The notes: generated by a model from the letters alone, not told the origin. Counted from the first letter of the stretch, positions 25,435 through 33,812 are shown. The stretch: 44,616 bases of DNA from Pseudomonas protegens (GCF_003732485.1 NZ_MOAK01000082.1:151342-195957), one strand, 5' to 3'. Translations and numbers: made by a program.

Positions 25435-26077
25435 ATTGACCGGTGCGCGACTCATCCTATGCAAAAGCCGTCGCTCTGCATCTTGATGAGCAGCTTTGGG
25501 CGGCCACGTTGAGGATGGGGTTGTCTGCTTTCTGAAAAGTCTTGCCTGCCTCAAAAATAGCCTAACCCCTCTCTGAGAGATGCGCCGCGCGCTTTTTGTA
25601 GGAGGGGTAACCCGGCCTGTCAAGATCCTTGCTGGCCTAACTCCATCAGGGTCTCGGTCCCCCAGTGGGGTCGATTCACCAGGCACGGATATCACTGTTC
25701 CTTACAAATACTCACAAACATTCACGAAAGCTCGCACGGAATTGGATCGAGCTAAACCACAGTTCAGTTACGCTTACCCTGAAATAGTGCCTTGCAGTGT
25801 GGCGACTAGATTAATGTTAAGTTCAACCGCTCTTAAAAACTGCTCAGGGTTAAGCTGGCTCGATACAACTATCTTGAGCGAGCGTGCTGCGTATTTTTCC
25901 CAATTGAAAACTAATGATATTGTTCTAATGCTGCAGCTACTTCCGTTGTTTGAGAAACGTTCAACAGTAGGCTGCTCTGCTGGCGATAAAGAATGCGGCA
26001 TCGATGTTTAGTTTTCTTATGACGTTAGCGTGATGCATGATGAATGACTAGGCATGTCGAGCGCCTTCTTGGTTTTG
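25435..26077. other. Intergenic stretch, no supported gene
   Basis: Apart from the phased repeats at 25702-25736 nothing is recognisable. A 143-codon frame at 25580-26011 on the plus strand has no family resemblance and its start lacks a ribosome site. Confidence 0.4.
25702..25736. promoter_or_regulatory. Four 10-bp-phased repeats TTACA / TCACA / TCACG / TCGCA, second set
   Basis: TTACA (25702-25706), TCACA (25712-25716), TCACG (25722-25726) and the weaker TCGCA (25732-25736) are 10 bp apart. They repeat the array at 20046-20070 in sequence, order and spacing. The flanks of the two arrays are otherwise different, which argues for a functional binding array rather than recent duplication. Confidence 0.5.
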
Positions 26078-26593
26078 TTATACTGGCCCCAGATTCAAGA
26101 TATAGGAGTTCTCCTCTTCTCTAACAAAGCCCAATCTCTCAAAAAGTCGGATGGACCTAATATTGGGTTCGTCAATACTTGCTTCAAATTGGTGTATTCC
26201 TAAAGACGTGTAACAGTAATCGATCACGCAGCTCAGCGCCTCTTGCATTACAGTCTTTCCCCATTCGGACTTCGCCAAAAGACATCCCACTTGAACTGTT
26301 TGAGCGTGATGGTTCAACTTGTAAACACCGCAAACTCCAATAATCCCGGTATTGTTTTTTCTTTGAATTCCCCACTCAAGCGATGTGCCAGACCTCAAAA
26401 GAGCTCTGATGCTATCTAACATTTTCAGCACTATATCGCTTGTCGGAAACACATCATCTGATGCGTAACGCATTACCTCGAGGTCTCCATAAATAGAAAA
26501 AATGCAATCAATGTCATGTTCGTACAGCGAGCGAAGTATTAAATTTTTCGAGTTAAGGGTAGGTAGTGTCGTAGGTAGACTCACAAGTTTCAT
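26078..26593 (-). CDS. GNAT-family N-acetyltransferase, RimJ/RimL type
   Basis: A 171-aa acetyltransferase of the Acetyltransf_3 (RimJ/RimL/RimI-like) group. It begins with the typical LPTLNSKNLILRSLYEHDID, has the core beta-4 region TGIIGVCGVYKLNHHAQTVQ and VGCLLAKSEWGKTVMQEALS, where the usual RGKG acetyl-CoA loop is changed to EWGKTV, and ends with EPNIRSIRLFERLGFVREEE. The altered loop may still bind acetyl-CoA, as in many family members. It probably acetylates a ribosomal protein or small-molecule amine; the target is unknown. The leftward palindrome promoter copy e is about 350 bp upstream and could drive it. Confidence 0.88.
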   Translation of the reverse strand: MKLVSLPTTLPTLNSKNLILRSLYEHDIDCIFSIYGDLEVMRYASDDVFPTSDIVLKMLDSIRALLRSGTSLEWGIQRKNNTGIIGVCGVYKLNHHAQTVQVGCLLAKSEWGKTVMQEALSCVIDYCYTSLGIHQFEASIDEPNIRSIRLFERLGFVREEENSYILNLGPV

Positions 26594-26943
26594 ATGTTTA
26601 ACGAACCTTGGTAGGGGATGTTTTTGGGAGCTGCGGCGTAAACGTATTGGTATTTATAGGTGGTAACAGACTGTATAATCTAAGACAAGCCCCGAATGTG
26701 CTGCTGTCTACAGTGTAGGCACGCTTTTTTGGTGATGGAGGCCTTACCCACTGACAACAGCTTGACAGAGAACCAGTTCTACACGTGAACTCTTGGAACG
26801 CAAGAATTGGATATTTGCAGACTCGCTGCGCTGCGCACTCTCATATTGCCTTGTACGCGCGCAGCCATGATTCGACTGGGCGAACAGTGGTACGGATACC
26901 TTCGTATCTTTTAAGTTCGGTGTAGTCAGTATACGGCAGGGGA

Positions 26944-26972
26944 GACTAAGGCTAACAATGTTAGCCTGTCAA
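26944..26972 (-). promoter_or_regulatory. Sigma-70-like promoter with embedded palindrome, copy e
   Basis: GGCTAACA-A-TGTTAGCC (26950-26966) has perfect 8-bp arms. On the minus strand TTGACA (26972-26967) precedes it directly, as in copy b; TTAGTC (26949-26944), 17 bp away, is a weak -10. It reads left towards the acetyltransferase gene 26593-26078. Bases 26880-26940 resemble the sequence downstream of copy b. The rest of 26594-27065 has no gene. Confidence 0.6.
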
Positions 26973-27065
26973 CAATTGAAGGTGGGGTGGGTGCAGGGAT
27001 TTGAAGAAGCGGTTGGCTTCGAGAGGGGCGCTTAAGAGTTCCGGATGTTGCGTTTGAGGGCTGCG

Positions 27066-27980
27066 TTAGTTTTCCGCAGCATCAAACTGCTGGATCAGTT
27101 GTTGCTTGAAGACAGCAAGCGCCTCACTGGGCTCGCGACTTTTTGAAGTGGCGAGTTGAAAAATCACGTCATAGCTCAACGAGTCTTCGAAAAGCGCTCG
27201 CAGTTTTCCGGCAGTGACCCAAGGTTTTGCGATGTGCGTCGGAAGAAAACTGATATGTGCACCTGAAAGTACGAATATTAGGTCTGCGTCGACTTGATCG
27301 GATACTGCAGTGTGCCTGTGAGATTGTATTCTTGAGCTAAGAGAGGCGGTTTTATAAAGCTGGGTGACTTTGCTGGATGTATTCAGCTCTTCTATGTTTT
27401 GGGGTGCCTTATGGAAAAAGGGGTGGGCTTCACCACAAAATAATGTTTGCCGCTCTGTGAAAAGCGGTTCGTAGTTGAGAGCCTCTTGGTTTCCGGAAAA
27501 GTAGCTGATGGCAAGTTGAATGGTATTGTTCACAAGTAGGCGTTCTAACTCTGCCGGCGGGGCGGATATAATCTCAATTGTCACATCCTTTGCTCGGTTT
27601 CGAAAAGCACCAAGCGTAAGCCCAATTGACTCTGTAATTGTCGAAGCAAGCAGTTCAGAAATACCGATCTGGAGCTCTCCCAAAATGATGTGGGAGACGT
27701 CTTGAGTGTCACGGGTGAATTCATCCAGCGCTTCGAACAGGCGTCGAGCAGACTGCAGTATTTGGGCGCCTTTTGGTGTAAGTCGAAATCCCCCTTTGCC
27801 CCTCTCGCAAAGACGGACCCCAAGTCGAACCTCAAGCTTAGCCATTTTGGTGCTGATGGTCGACTGCGCGATCCCCAACTTACCTTGCGCGGCGCTAAAG
27901 CCGCCGCATTCGACAATAGTGACGAAAAGCCGCAACAACTGCAGATCCATATCCCTGAGCTGAGTGAGCATTGCACACAT
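27066..27980 (-). CDS. LysR-family regulator divergent from agmatinase
   Basis: A 304-aa LysR-type regulator. HTH: MDLQLLRLFVTIVECGGFSA, then AQGKLGIAQSTISTKMAKLE and the wing LGVRLCERGKGGFRLTPKG. The effector domain runs from about residue 95 to the end. It is divergent from the agmatinase at 28085 (104 bp apart), so it most likely controls it in response to agmatine or a related guanidino compound, as GpuR/GbuR-type regulators do for other ureohydrolases in P. aeruginosa. Start Met1 is uncertain; Met4 or Met11 (MDLQLL, the usual family start) is equally possible. A broken partial copy of this gene lies at 20155-20202. Confidence 0.9.
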   Translation of the reverse strand: MCAMLTQLRDMDLQLLRLFVTIVECGGFSAAQGKLGIAQSTISTKMAKLEVRLGVRLCERGKGGFRLTPKGAQILQSARRLFEALDEFTRDTQDVSHIILGELQIGISELLASTITESIGLTLGAFRNRAKDVTIEIISAPPAELERLLVNNTIQLAISYFSGNQEALNYEPLFTERQTLFCGEAHPFFHKAPQNIEELNTSSKVTQLYKTASLSSRIQSHRHTAVSDQVDADLIFVLSGAHISFLPTHIAKPWVTAGKLRALFEDSLSYDVIFQLATSKSREPSEALAVFKQQLIQQFDAAEN

Positions 27981-28084
27981 CGCCTTTTGTTAATGTTGGC
28001 ATAGATTAGTTCATATTTTACGAATTATGGAAGCGCCAGAGAATCAAGCGGTCCTTCACTCTTGATCTTGCAGGAAAAGCAAAA

Positions 28085-29035
28085 ATGAGTCGCAATGACC
28101 TAGCGTTTACGAGAGCAAGTCTCTATGGAACCCAGGCGGAATCCTCCTTTGCTGGAGTGACGAGCTTCATGCGCCGACGCTACAGCCGTGACCTTTCTGA
28201 CGTCGATTTAGTGATAACTGGTGTGCCTTTCGATACCGCGACTACTCATCGTCCAGGCGCACGATTCGGACCCAGGGGGGTGCGGATCGCCTCTACTGGA
28301 ATCGCTTGGGCGAGACATTGGCCTTGGGAGTTCGATCCGTTTGATGAGCTAGCAGTGGTTGACTATGGTGACTGCGAGTTCGATTTGGGAGTGCCGGAAT
28401 CTGTACCAGCATCGATTGAGCGGCACGCCGATGAGATACTCAAGCAGGGGTGCGGTTTGCTAACACTGGGTGGCGATCACTTCATCAGCTACCCATTGCT
28501 TAAGGCGCACGCAAGAGTTCATGGCCCCCTTTCGCTGATACATTTTGATGCTCATAGCGACACTTGGCCTGATCCGGATTTCAAACGCATTGAGCATGGC
28601 ACGATGTTCTTTCATGCAGCCAAGGAGGGATTGGTTAATCCACAAAGATCCATCCAGGTCGGACTCCGGACCACTAACGATGATCCGATGGGGTTCAAAA
28701 TTATTGATGCCCGTCAGGTGCATGGATTGTCCGCAGAAGCCGTAGCCATTCAGATCCGCGAACGTGTTGGCGACCATCCGGTTTACATGACCTTCGACAT
28801 TGACTGTCTTGATCCGGCGTTCGCGCCAGGGACCGGTACCCCAGTCTCTGGTGGGCTGGCGACTCATCAAGCGCTCGAAATTCTTAGAGCGCTAAAAGGT
28901 ATTAACCTCATAGGGATGGATTTGGTAGAGGTTTCACCTCCGTACGATCACGCAGAGATTACGGCTTTGGCCGGGGCTACCTTGGCCATGGAAATGATCT
29001 GCCTCTATGCATGGAATCGAAAAACCTCACTGTAA
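28085..29035 (+). CDS. speB: Agmatinase (ureohydrolase superfamily)
   Basis: A 316-aa manganese-dependent ureohydrolase converting agmatine to putrescine and urea. Metal-ligand motifs are complete: GGDHFIS, HFDAHSD and FDIDCLDPAFAPGTGTPVSG. The segment IEHGTMFFHAAKEGL and the end MDLVEVSPPYDHAEITALAG match agmatinase SpeB closely, rather than arginase. Guanidinobutyrase or guanidinopropionase activity cannot be excluded, since these are close relatives in Pseudomonas. AGGAAAAG precedes ATG 28085. It is divergent from its likely LysR regulator. A decayed duplicate of its first ~140 codons is at 20321-20720. Confidence 0.9.
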   Translation: MSRNDLAFTRASLYGTQAESSFAGVTSFMRRRYSRDLSDVDLVITGVPFDTATTHRPGARFGPRGVRIASTGIAWARHWPWEFDPFDELAVVDYGDCEFDLGVPESVPASIERHADEILKQGCGLLTLGGDHFISYPLLKAHARVHGPLSLIHFDAHSDTWPDPDFKRIEHGTMFFHAAKEGLVNPQRSIQVGLRTTNDDPMGFKIIDARQVHGLSAEAVAIQIRERVGDHPVYMTFDIDCLDPAFAPGTGTPVSGGLATHQALEILRALKGINLIGMDLVEVSPPYDHAEITALAGATLAMEMICLYAWNRKTSL

Positions 29036-29444
29036 CGACAAGGCGCTGAGAGTTGCTGATTGGCCACGCTTGCAGCCTTGTGTTACGCCAGTGGTTGGAT
29101 CTGCTCAATTGACGAATGCAGCCAAAGGATTGCTAGGTCGTTCAGCATGTGCTGATGAGGTACCAGGCGATGACTGCGTTTGTAGGGCAAGGGGTAAGAA
29201 TAAAATTACCTGGACTTCAAGCGAATTGGAAAAAGGCAAAATTCTATCACGCGTGTCCAAGACCAGCGTTGATGTGACCTCAAATGCACCGGTTTGGCCT
29301 ATGGCAATTTTGTTCAATACAGCGAATCGAGGTCGACGCATGCTCGGCTGCTTGATCGCGCCTACGGCTGCTACCTGTGAATCAACTCCAGCCGCTCGCA
29401 GCATCGGTATTTCAAGTCGCTGAGATAAAAACTGGAAGACAATA
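29036..29444. other. Intergenic stretch, no supported gene
   Basis: About 400 bp between agmatinase and the beta-helix gene. No convincing frame. It should contain the promoter for the gene at 29445, whose weak ribosome site (GGAAGA) is about 9 bp upstream of its ATG. Confidence 0.45.
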
Positions 29445-31286
29445 ATGACCAACGCCGAAAATTTGAATGCTTACGCCGCCAAGCTTGCGAGCTTTGATGA
29501 AGATGGCGGCGACGCCTTGATAGGGGTGAGGGGCCGCTACCCGCATGCCGCCAACTTGACCCAACGGGACAAAAACCACGCACGAATTGATGCAGCGGAG
29601 TGGGGCATACGCCCTAATCAACCGGATGTGGACTGCACGGATCTATTCAATCAGGCAATGCAAGATGTTGGGTGCGGCACGATTTCCGTTACTCCGGGTG
29701 AGTACGCCATCAGCACGCTGAAACTATGTTCCTTCGTTCATCTGGAATGTAACGGGGCGAGGTTTATGAAGCTCGGCACGGCAGAGGACTCCCGCGCCGT
29801 CTCGGCGACCGGCGATGAGGGATTCTCATCCCGCCTGGTAGAAAGCGTAAACCGTGGCACACAAACGATTAAGGTCGTGGATGGCTCACTCTTCCGGCCG
29901 CGGACCTGGGTTCTTGTTCGCGACGGCGATTACATCCATAAACTCAATGGCCGCAATCAGGAAATCGCCTACATCAAAACGGTGTCCGCGAACGAGCTAA
30001 CGCTGAATGTTCGCCTGCACCGCGGATACACGACCAGCGCTGCCGCTGAGGTGGTCAATATTACGCCCCTCATCGGTGCGTCCATGTCCGGTGCCGAGAT
30101 TGTTCTGCAGCGGAAGGATCTTCCTATCCTCAATGGCGGCGGCTTCCACATCGACCTGGCTATGGGGTGCGAGTTCTACAGAAATACCGTTCGCAATGCC
30201 AATTCCAAGGCGGCATTTCATCTTTCCCGGTCAACGCTCGTTACCGTGAGCGGCAACGAAGTGCGCGACGGACAGAATGCTAAGAGAGGCGGTTGGTACG
30301 GCCATGGCATCCTCGTAGATGAGGGGAGCAGCGAGATCATGGTGCTGCATAACCGGTTCATCAACATCAATCAGAACGCTTTCCAGAATAACGCCGGCTA
30401 TTCGACATTCGCCTACAACATCGTACAGGGCGCGGCCGATACCGGTGTGAATACGCACGGTTCGGGAAGTAGTCATGTGGACATCATTGGCAATCGAATC
30501 GAGGCTTGCAATCAAGGAATTGCAATCTCCTTTTCAGGCAACACCGCCGCGGACGATAACGTGACTATCGTTGGGAATCGTGTGCTTAATTCCGGAGTGA
30601 ACGGTATTTCCGTGATGAACAGTGATGCCAGGAAAAGTCATGGAATTTCAATTCAGGGAAATCGCGTGGCCGGCTTCGGGTTTACAACGTCCGGAATAGG
30701 TATTTCTGTGGCACGGGTCGTAGGTGCAGTTGTGGACAACAATCATGTAACTAACGATTGTATCGACGTAACGACAGACTCGCTTATCCGATTCGAAGGC
30801 GTCAACGATGGGGCGATACGCAACAACACCGTCAGGGATGCAGTCAAAGGAGTCGGCATACGCTGGCGCGGGTGTAAGGACCTCCACATCGCCGGAAACA
30901 GCATTGCTCGTGCCACGGTGCCGGTTGACTCGAAGGGAAACAGCGGATGCCGTCTGGAGAACAACATGATTGACGTCCGCGTTCCGGGAGAAGCCGACGC
31001 AGGCACCCTGGTGGTGCGCAATAGCTGGCAAGCGGAGTCCATTGCGGGTTCCGTCAAATTGGACTTTGTTTCGTCCAATTTTGCTTCAGTGCACGTCACA
31101 TTCCCGCCAGGCTCCTTTCCGATCACGCCGATAGTGATAGTGACAGCCGAAGACACCGGGCAACCGCTCAGTGCCCAATACAGCAAGGCGACCAAAGATG
31201 GGTTTACCGTATCCGTCCGCGTGGCCAATGGTTCCGCCGTTACCCAATCCTTGATTGTGAATTGGAGTGCGGTTCCCGCAGGGTAG
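29445..31286 (+). CDS. Right-handed beta-helix protein, phage-tailspike-like
   Basis: A 613-aa protein without a signal peptide. The N-terminus contains LASFDEDGGDALIGVRGRYP, reminiscent of the tailspike linker that normally reads LAS..GASLIGF. It is followed by DAAEWGIRPNQPDVDCTDLF, the usual pectate-lyase-superfamily start. Residues about 220-520 are parallel beta-helix coils with repeated xxxGNxV/I motifs (VSGNEVRDGQ, IIGNRIEACN, IVGNRVLNSG, IQGNRVAGFG, VDNNHVTNDC, IAGNSIARAT). The last ~75 residues look like the H-type-lectin-like end found in tail fibres. Such proteins bind and often cleave surface polysaccharide. No other phage gene is near, so it may be domesticated or a remnant. Confidence 0.82.
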   Translation: MTNAENLNAYAAKLASFDEDGGDALIGVRGRYPHAANLTQRDKNHARIDAAEWGIRPNQPDVDCTDLFNQAMQDVGCGTISVTPGEYAISTLKLCSFVHLECNGARFMKLGTAEDSRAVSATGDEGFSSRLVESVNRGTQTIKVVDGSLFRPRTWVLVRDGDYIHKLNGRNQEIAYIKTVSANELTLNVRLHRGYTTSAAAEVVNITPLIGASMSGAEIVLQRKDLPILNGGGFHIDLAMGCEFYRNTVRNANSKAAFHLSRSTLVTVSGNEVRDGQNAKRGGWYGHGILVDEGSSEIMVLHNRFININQNAFQNNAGYSTFAYNIVQGAADTGVNTHGSGSSHVDIIGNRIEACNQGIAISFSGNTAADDNVTIVGNRVLNSGVNGISVMNSDARKSHGISIQGNRVAGFGFTTSGIGISVARVVGAVVDNNHVTNDCIDVTTDSLIRFEGVNDGAIRNNTVRDAVKGVGIRWRGCKDLHIAGNSIARATVPVDSKGNSGCRLENNMIDVRVPGEADAGTLVVRNSWQAESIAGSVKLDFVSSNFASVHVTFPPGSFPITPIVIVTAEDTGQPLSAQYSKATKDGFTVSVRVANGSAVTQSLIVNWSAVPAG

Positions 31287-31424
31287 TGGCATTCGGAAAT
31301 GATCGAAGTGACCGAGGCAATGGATTCGTCTTGCTAGACGGTACGGCCCCCTGAGTAGCGCCAAGCTCCTAGCGCACTCACGCATCATATTAGGCAATCA
31401 AACGTTTAAAATTTGGAACAATCA

Positions 31425-31841
31425 ATGAACCAGGACCTTCGTCTTGCTGTAATTGTGAACCCTAACCTTCCGTTGGGTGTGCTTGCCAATACGGTCGGTG
31501 CGCTCTCGATCGGAATTGGCGCAAAATTCCCAATCCTCGCTGCGAGGCAGCTCACCGATCGCCAGGGCCTCACGATCGATATTAGTGCTGATAGGCCGGT
31601 GCCGGTCCTCCAAGCCGACGAGGTAACAATTCGATTTCTCATGCTCAAAGCAATGTCAGAGGCTGAAGGGCGAGCAGTCGTCCCGTTTCCAACTTTTGCA
31701 CGCTCGCTACATGTATTTGCCGACTATGAGACAGCCTTTCCAAATTGTGATCTGACTTCAGAGTCGATTGATGGGCTAGGGCTAGCTGGTCCTTCGAAAT
31801 GGGTAAAGTCGCTAACCGGATCGCTTAAGCTCCTGCGATGA
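31425..31841 (+). CDS. DUF2000-family protein
   Basis: A 138-aa protein that reads as DUF2000, a peptidyl-tRNA-hydrolase-2-like fold of unknown function. Family segments: LRLAVIVNPNLPLGVLANTV at the start, LSIGIGAKFPIL, PVPVLQADEVTIRFLMLKA in the middle and LGLAGPSKWVKSLTGSLKLL at the end. I start at ATG 31425 (MNQDLRLAV) with GGA 8-9 bp upstream; a TTG at 31413 would add four residues. It lies 138 bp after the beta-helix gene in the same direction. No role can be assigned. Confidence 0.82.
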   Translation: MNQDLRLAVIVNPNLPLGVLANTVGALSIGIGAKFPILAARQLTDRQGLTIDISADRPVPVLQADEVTIRFLMLKAMSEAEGRAVVPFPTFARSLHVFADYETAFPNCDLTSESIDGLGLAGPSKWVKSLTGSLKLLR

Positions 31842-31894
31842 TTCTCCTTCTGTGAAAGGTCAAACTGGCCGAGCATGAGTATTCCCAAACGCAG

Positions 31895-31909
31895 ACTAAC
31901 GGTGTTAGG
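31895..31909. promoter_or_regulatory. Island palindrome, copy f
   Basis: CTAACGGTGTTAG (31896-31908), symmetrical except for one pair. It lies 45 bp upstream of the secreted hydrolase start at 31953, in the short gap after the DUF2000 gene, a position suited to an operator. No good hexamer pair is seen. Confidence 0.45.
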
Positions 31910-31952
31910 CTTCTGGGTAACCCATAGTTCGGCAGTTTAATGAGACTACCTT

Positions 31953-32888
31953 ATGCACAGATTGCTTCTTGGTGCTCTCGCACTCTCGATGGCGCCGTCA
32001 ACGTGGGCGCTACAGCCGGTCACTGCGTACCAGGTGGCCCGTGCAGATGGCTCAGTCATTGACTACTACCTACAGCAACGCGACCCGAGTAAGACGGCGC
32101 GCCAACTGCTGGTGGTTATTCAAGGCTCGGATTGCAATAGTGTGAGGAACATACCCTCCATTTCCAAGGGTTTGAGCAATGCCCTCCCGGTTGCTGACTT
32201 GCTGATGGTTGAAAAGTACGGCATTGATGCCACGTTACAGTATAACGTCGATGCCGATCGCCGTGATTGTCCTAGCATCTATCTACTCAAGGACAACCCG
32301 GAGCAGCGGCTGCATGATTACCGCTCGGTTATTGCGCACCTGCGCCAGCAAAACGCTTACCAACGAGTAGTTGCGCTAGGTGGTAGTGAAGGTGCGGTGG
32401 TGGTCGGTTTGCTTGCTAGCGACAGCAAGTACATAGACGTTGCCATTGCTATAAACGGTGGCGGGCAGTGGTTTATCGACGATGTGCTGCACAGTATTAA
32501 AATTTCTAATGCACCTGCAGCAGAAAAGGCCGCATCAGCTCAAAGCATGCATGAGTTCGCCGAGCATATAAAGACCGCGCCATCATCTGAGGTGGTATCT
32601 AGCAATCATGGTTATGCGTGGTGGAGGCAAATGTTGGAGCTTGACCAACTAGCGGTTCTTAAGCGCACCACCATTCCTATGCTGATTGTCCAAAGCGGCG
32701 CAGACCAATCGGTATCACCAGCCAAAGCTCGGCAGATGATCGAAAAAATTCTCCAATCGGGTAAGGAGAATATCGATTTTCGTTTCTATTCAGACCTGGA
32801 TCACAGGCTCAGCGGGCCTGATAGGAGTAGTCGAATGGATGACGTAGTAACTGACATTGCAGAGTGGTTGAAAAATCAGCATGAGTAG
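31953..32888 (+). CDS. Secreted alpha/beta-hydrolase-fold protein
   Basis: A 311-aa protein with a signal peptide (MHRLLLGALALSMAPSTWA, cleavage after residue 19) and an alpha/beta hydrolase fold. The oxyanion strand is VVIQGSDCNSV, the nucleophile elbow GGSEGA with Ser145, an acid in VQSGADQSVSP and the base His in DLDHRLSG. Cys61 and Cys106 may form a disulphide in the periplasm. The substrate is unknown; similar proteins are annotated as putative esterases. Palindrome copy f is just upstream. A decayed homologue of its N-terminal part follows at 33060-33213, so this gene was once duplicated or part of a paralogous pair. Confidence 0.85.
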   Translation: MHRLLLGALALSMAPSTWALQPVTAYQVARADGSVIDYYLQQRDPSKTARQLLVVIQGSDCNSVRNIPSISKGLSNALPVADLLMVEKYGIDATLQYNVDADRRDCPSIYLLKDNPEQRLHDYRSVIAHLRQQNAYQRVVALGGSEGAVVVGLLASDSKYIDVAIAINGGGQWFIDDVLHSIKISNAPAAEKAASAQSMHEFAEHIKTAPSSEVVSSNHGYAWWRQMLELDQLAVLKRTTIPMLIVQSGADQSVSPAKARQMIEKILQSGKENIDFRFYSDLDHRLSGPDRSSRMDDVVTDIAEWLKNQHE

Positions 32889-33059
32889 TCTCTCCGTTAA
32901 TTTCTATTATTGATCATCGGGGAAGCACAATGTGAATGACTCAACTTTACGTTGTGGATATTTTCAATAGTAAAAATTGTCTTCGAGGTGGTTTGGTATC
33001 TCCGTTGGCTCTATAAAAATCCATTTATTGAATTTTAAGGGCTATGTAGATATTTGGTG

Positions 33060-33213
33060 CGGTCGTCATATTAAGTATCGTAACAGGCCCAGTCATCGGT
33101 AAAGCAACATCAGAGTGTTTTACGTTAGCACGCGCTGATGGTAGTTCTATGAATTAGCGCCTGGGTAAGTCTGTGGGCTGTACCGTACCTAAACAACAGA
33201 AGTCGTTCCTGTA
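33060..33213 (+). pseudogene. Fragment of a second secreted hydrolase of the 31953 type
   Basis: The frame starting near 33060 reads GAVVILSIVTGPVIGKATSE, a signal-peptide-like stretch. CFTLARADGSSMN and a TAG follow, then RLGKSVGCTVPKQQKSFL and a second TAG at 33211. CFTLARADGSSM matches AYQVARADGSVI near the mature N-terminus of the neighbouring hydrolase, and the tail fits the region leading to its first strand. No downstream hydrolase sequence remains. The rest of 32889-33299 is AT-rich and without a gene. Confidence 0.65.
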
Positions 33214-33299
33214 GAGCAAATATCTAGCCAGTAACCTTTTTGGTAACGTGGGCGGTAAATGATTTTACTATTAACAGTTTTAATGTAGGGGTGCGGGAT

Positions 33300-33812
33300 A
33301 TGAAAATAGAAACAAATGGATTCCAAGGTGTGCTATCACATTCAAAACTGAAGTCTCCCGAGGGGGCAGAGGGAGATAATAGTTTTATGGGGGCCGTTAG
33401 AAAGGTAATTTCATCGACTCCAGTGCGTTCAACTAATGTTGATTTAAGTCAGGGCGTAGAAGGCTCGAAAGTAAGTTACAGAGAATATCTCCTTGATAGG
33501 GCGCGGGGAAACAATGTGGTTGCTGAGGAACTGCTTGGTTATAATATTGATGAAGGGGTTGGGATGACGTCAGGGCTTATTGATATAACCTTTGCTCCGA
33601 TCATCACCTATTCTATCTCGGGAGAGCTGGTTACAGATGAGTCGAAGCGCTACTTTGCCGAAGTTAGTGACTATGCTGTAAAAAATCGTCTGGACATACT
33701 TTGGGCGGGAAGAAATGCAGGTAGCTCAGCTGCAGAGATTCTTGAGAAAGTAATAGACTTTAATGCTACATTGCCTGGCAGGTATAAGGATATGGCTAAT
33801 ATTCAGTTCTGA
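33300..33812 (+). CDS. Hypothetical protein, no recognised family
   Basis: A 170-aa soluble, AT-rich-coded protein starting MKIETNGFQGVLSHSKLKSP. There is no signal peptide, membrane segment or cysteine. The middle (VSYREYLLDRARGNNVVAEE, then GYNIDEGVGMTSGLIDITFA) looks like an ordered alpha/beta domain. I faintly recall similar unnamed Pseudomonas proteins but cannot assign a domain. I chose ATG 33300, with AGGGG about 11 bp upstream; a TTG at 33240 would add 20 residues. It stands alone between pseudogenes, so it could be of recent origin or a survivor of decay. Confidence 0.6.
   Translation: MKIETNGFQGVLSHSKLKSPEGAEGDNSFMGAVRKVISSTPVRSTNVDLSQGVEGSKVSYREYLLDRARGNNVVAEELLGYNIDEGVGMTSGLIDITFAPIITYSISGELVTDESKRYFAEVSDYAVKNRLDILWAGRNAGSSAAEILEKVIDFNATLPGRYKDMANIQF

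Noticed and set aside
25580..26011. 143-codon plus-strand frame downstream of the tetR promoter region
   Set aside because: Considered as a target gene of the TetR protein, but it has no recognisable fold, no ribosome site and covers the phased repeats, which look regulatory.
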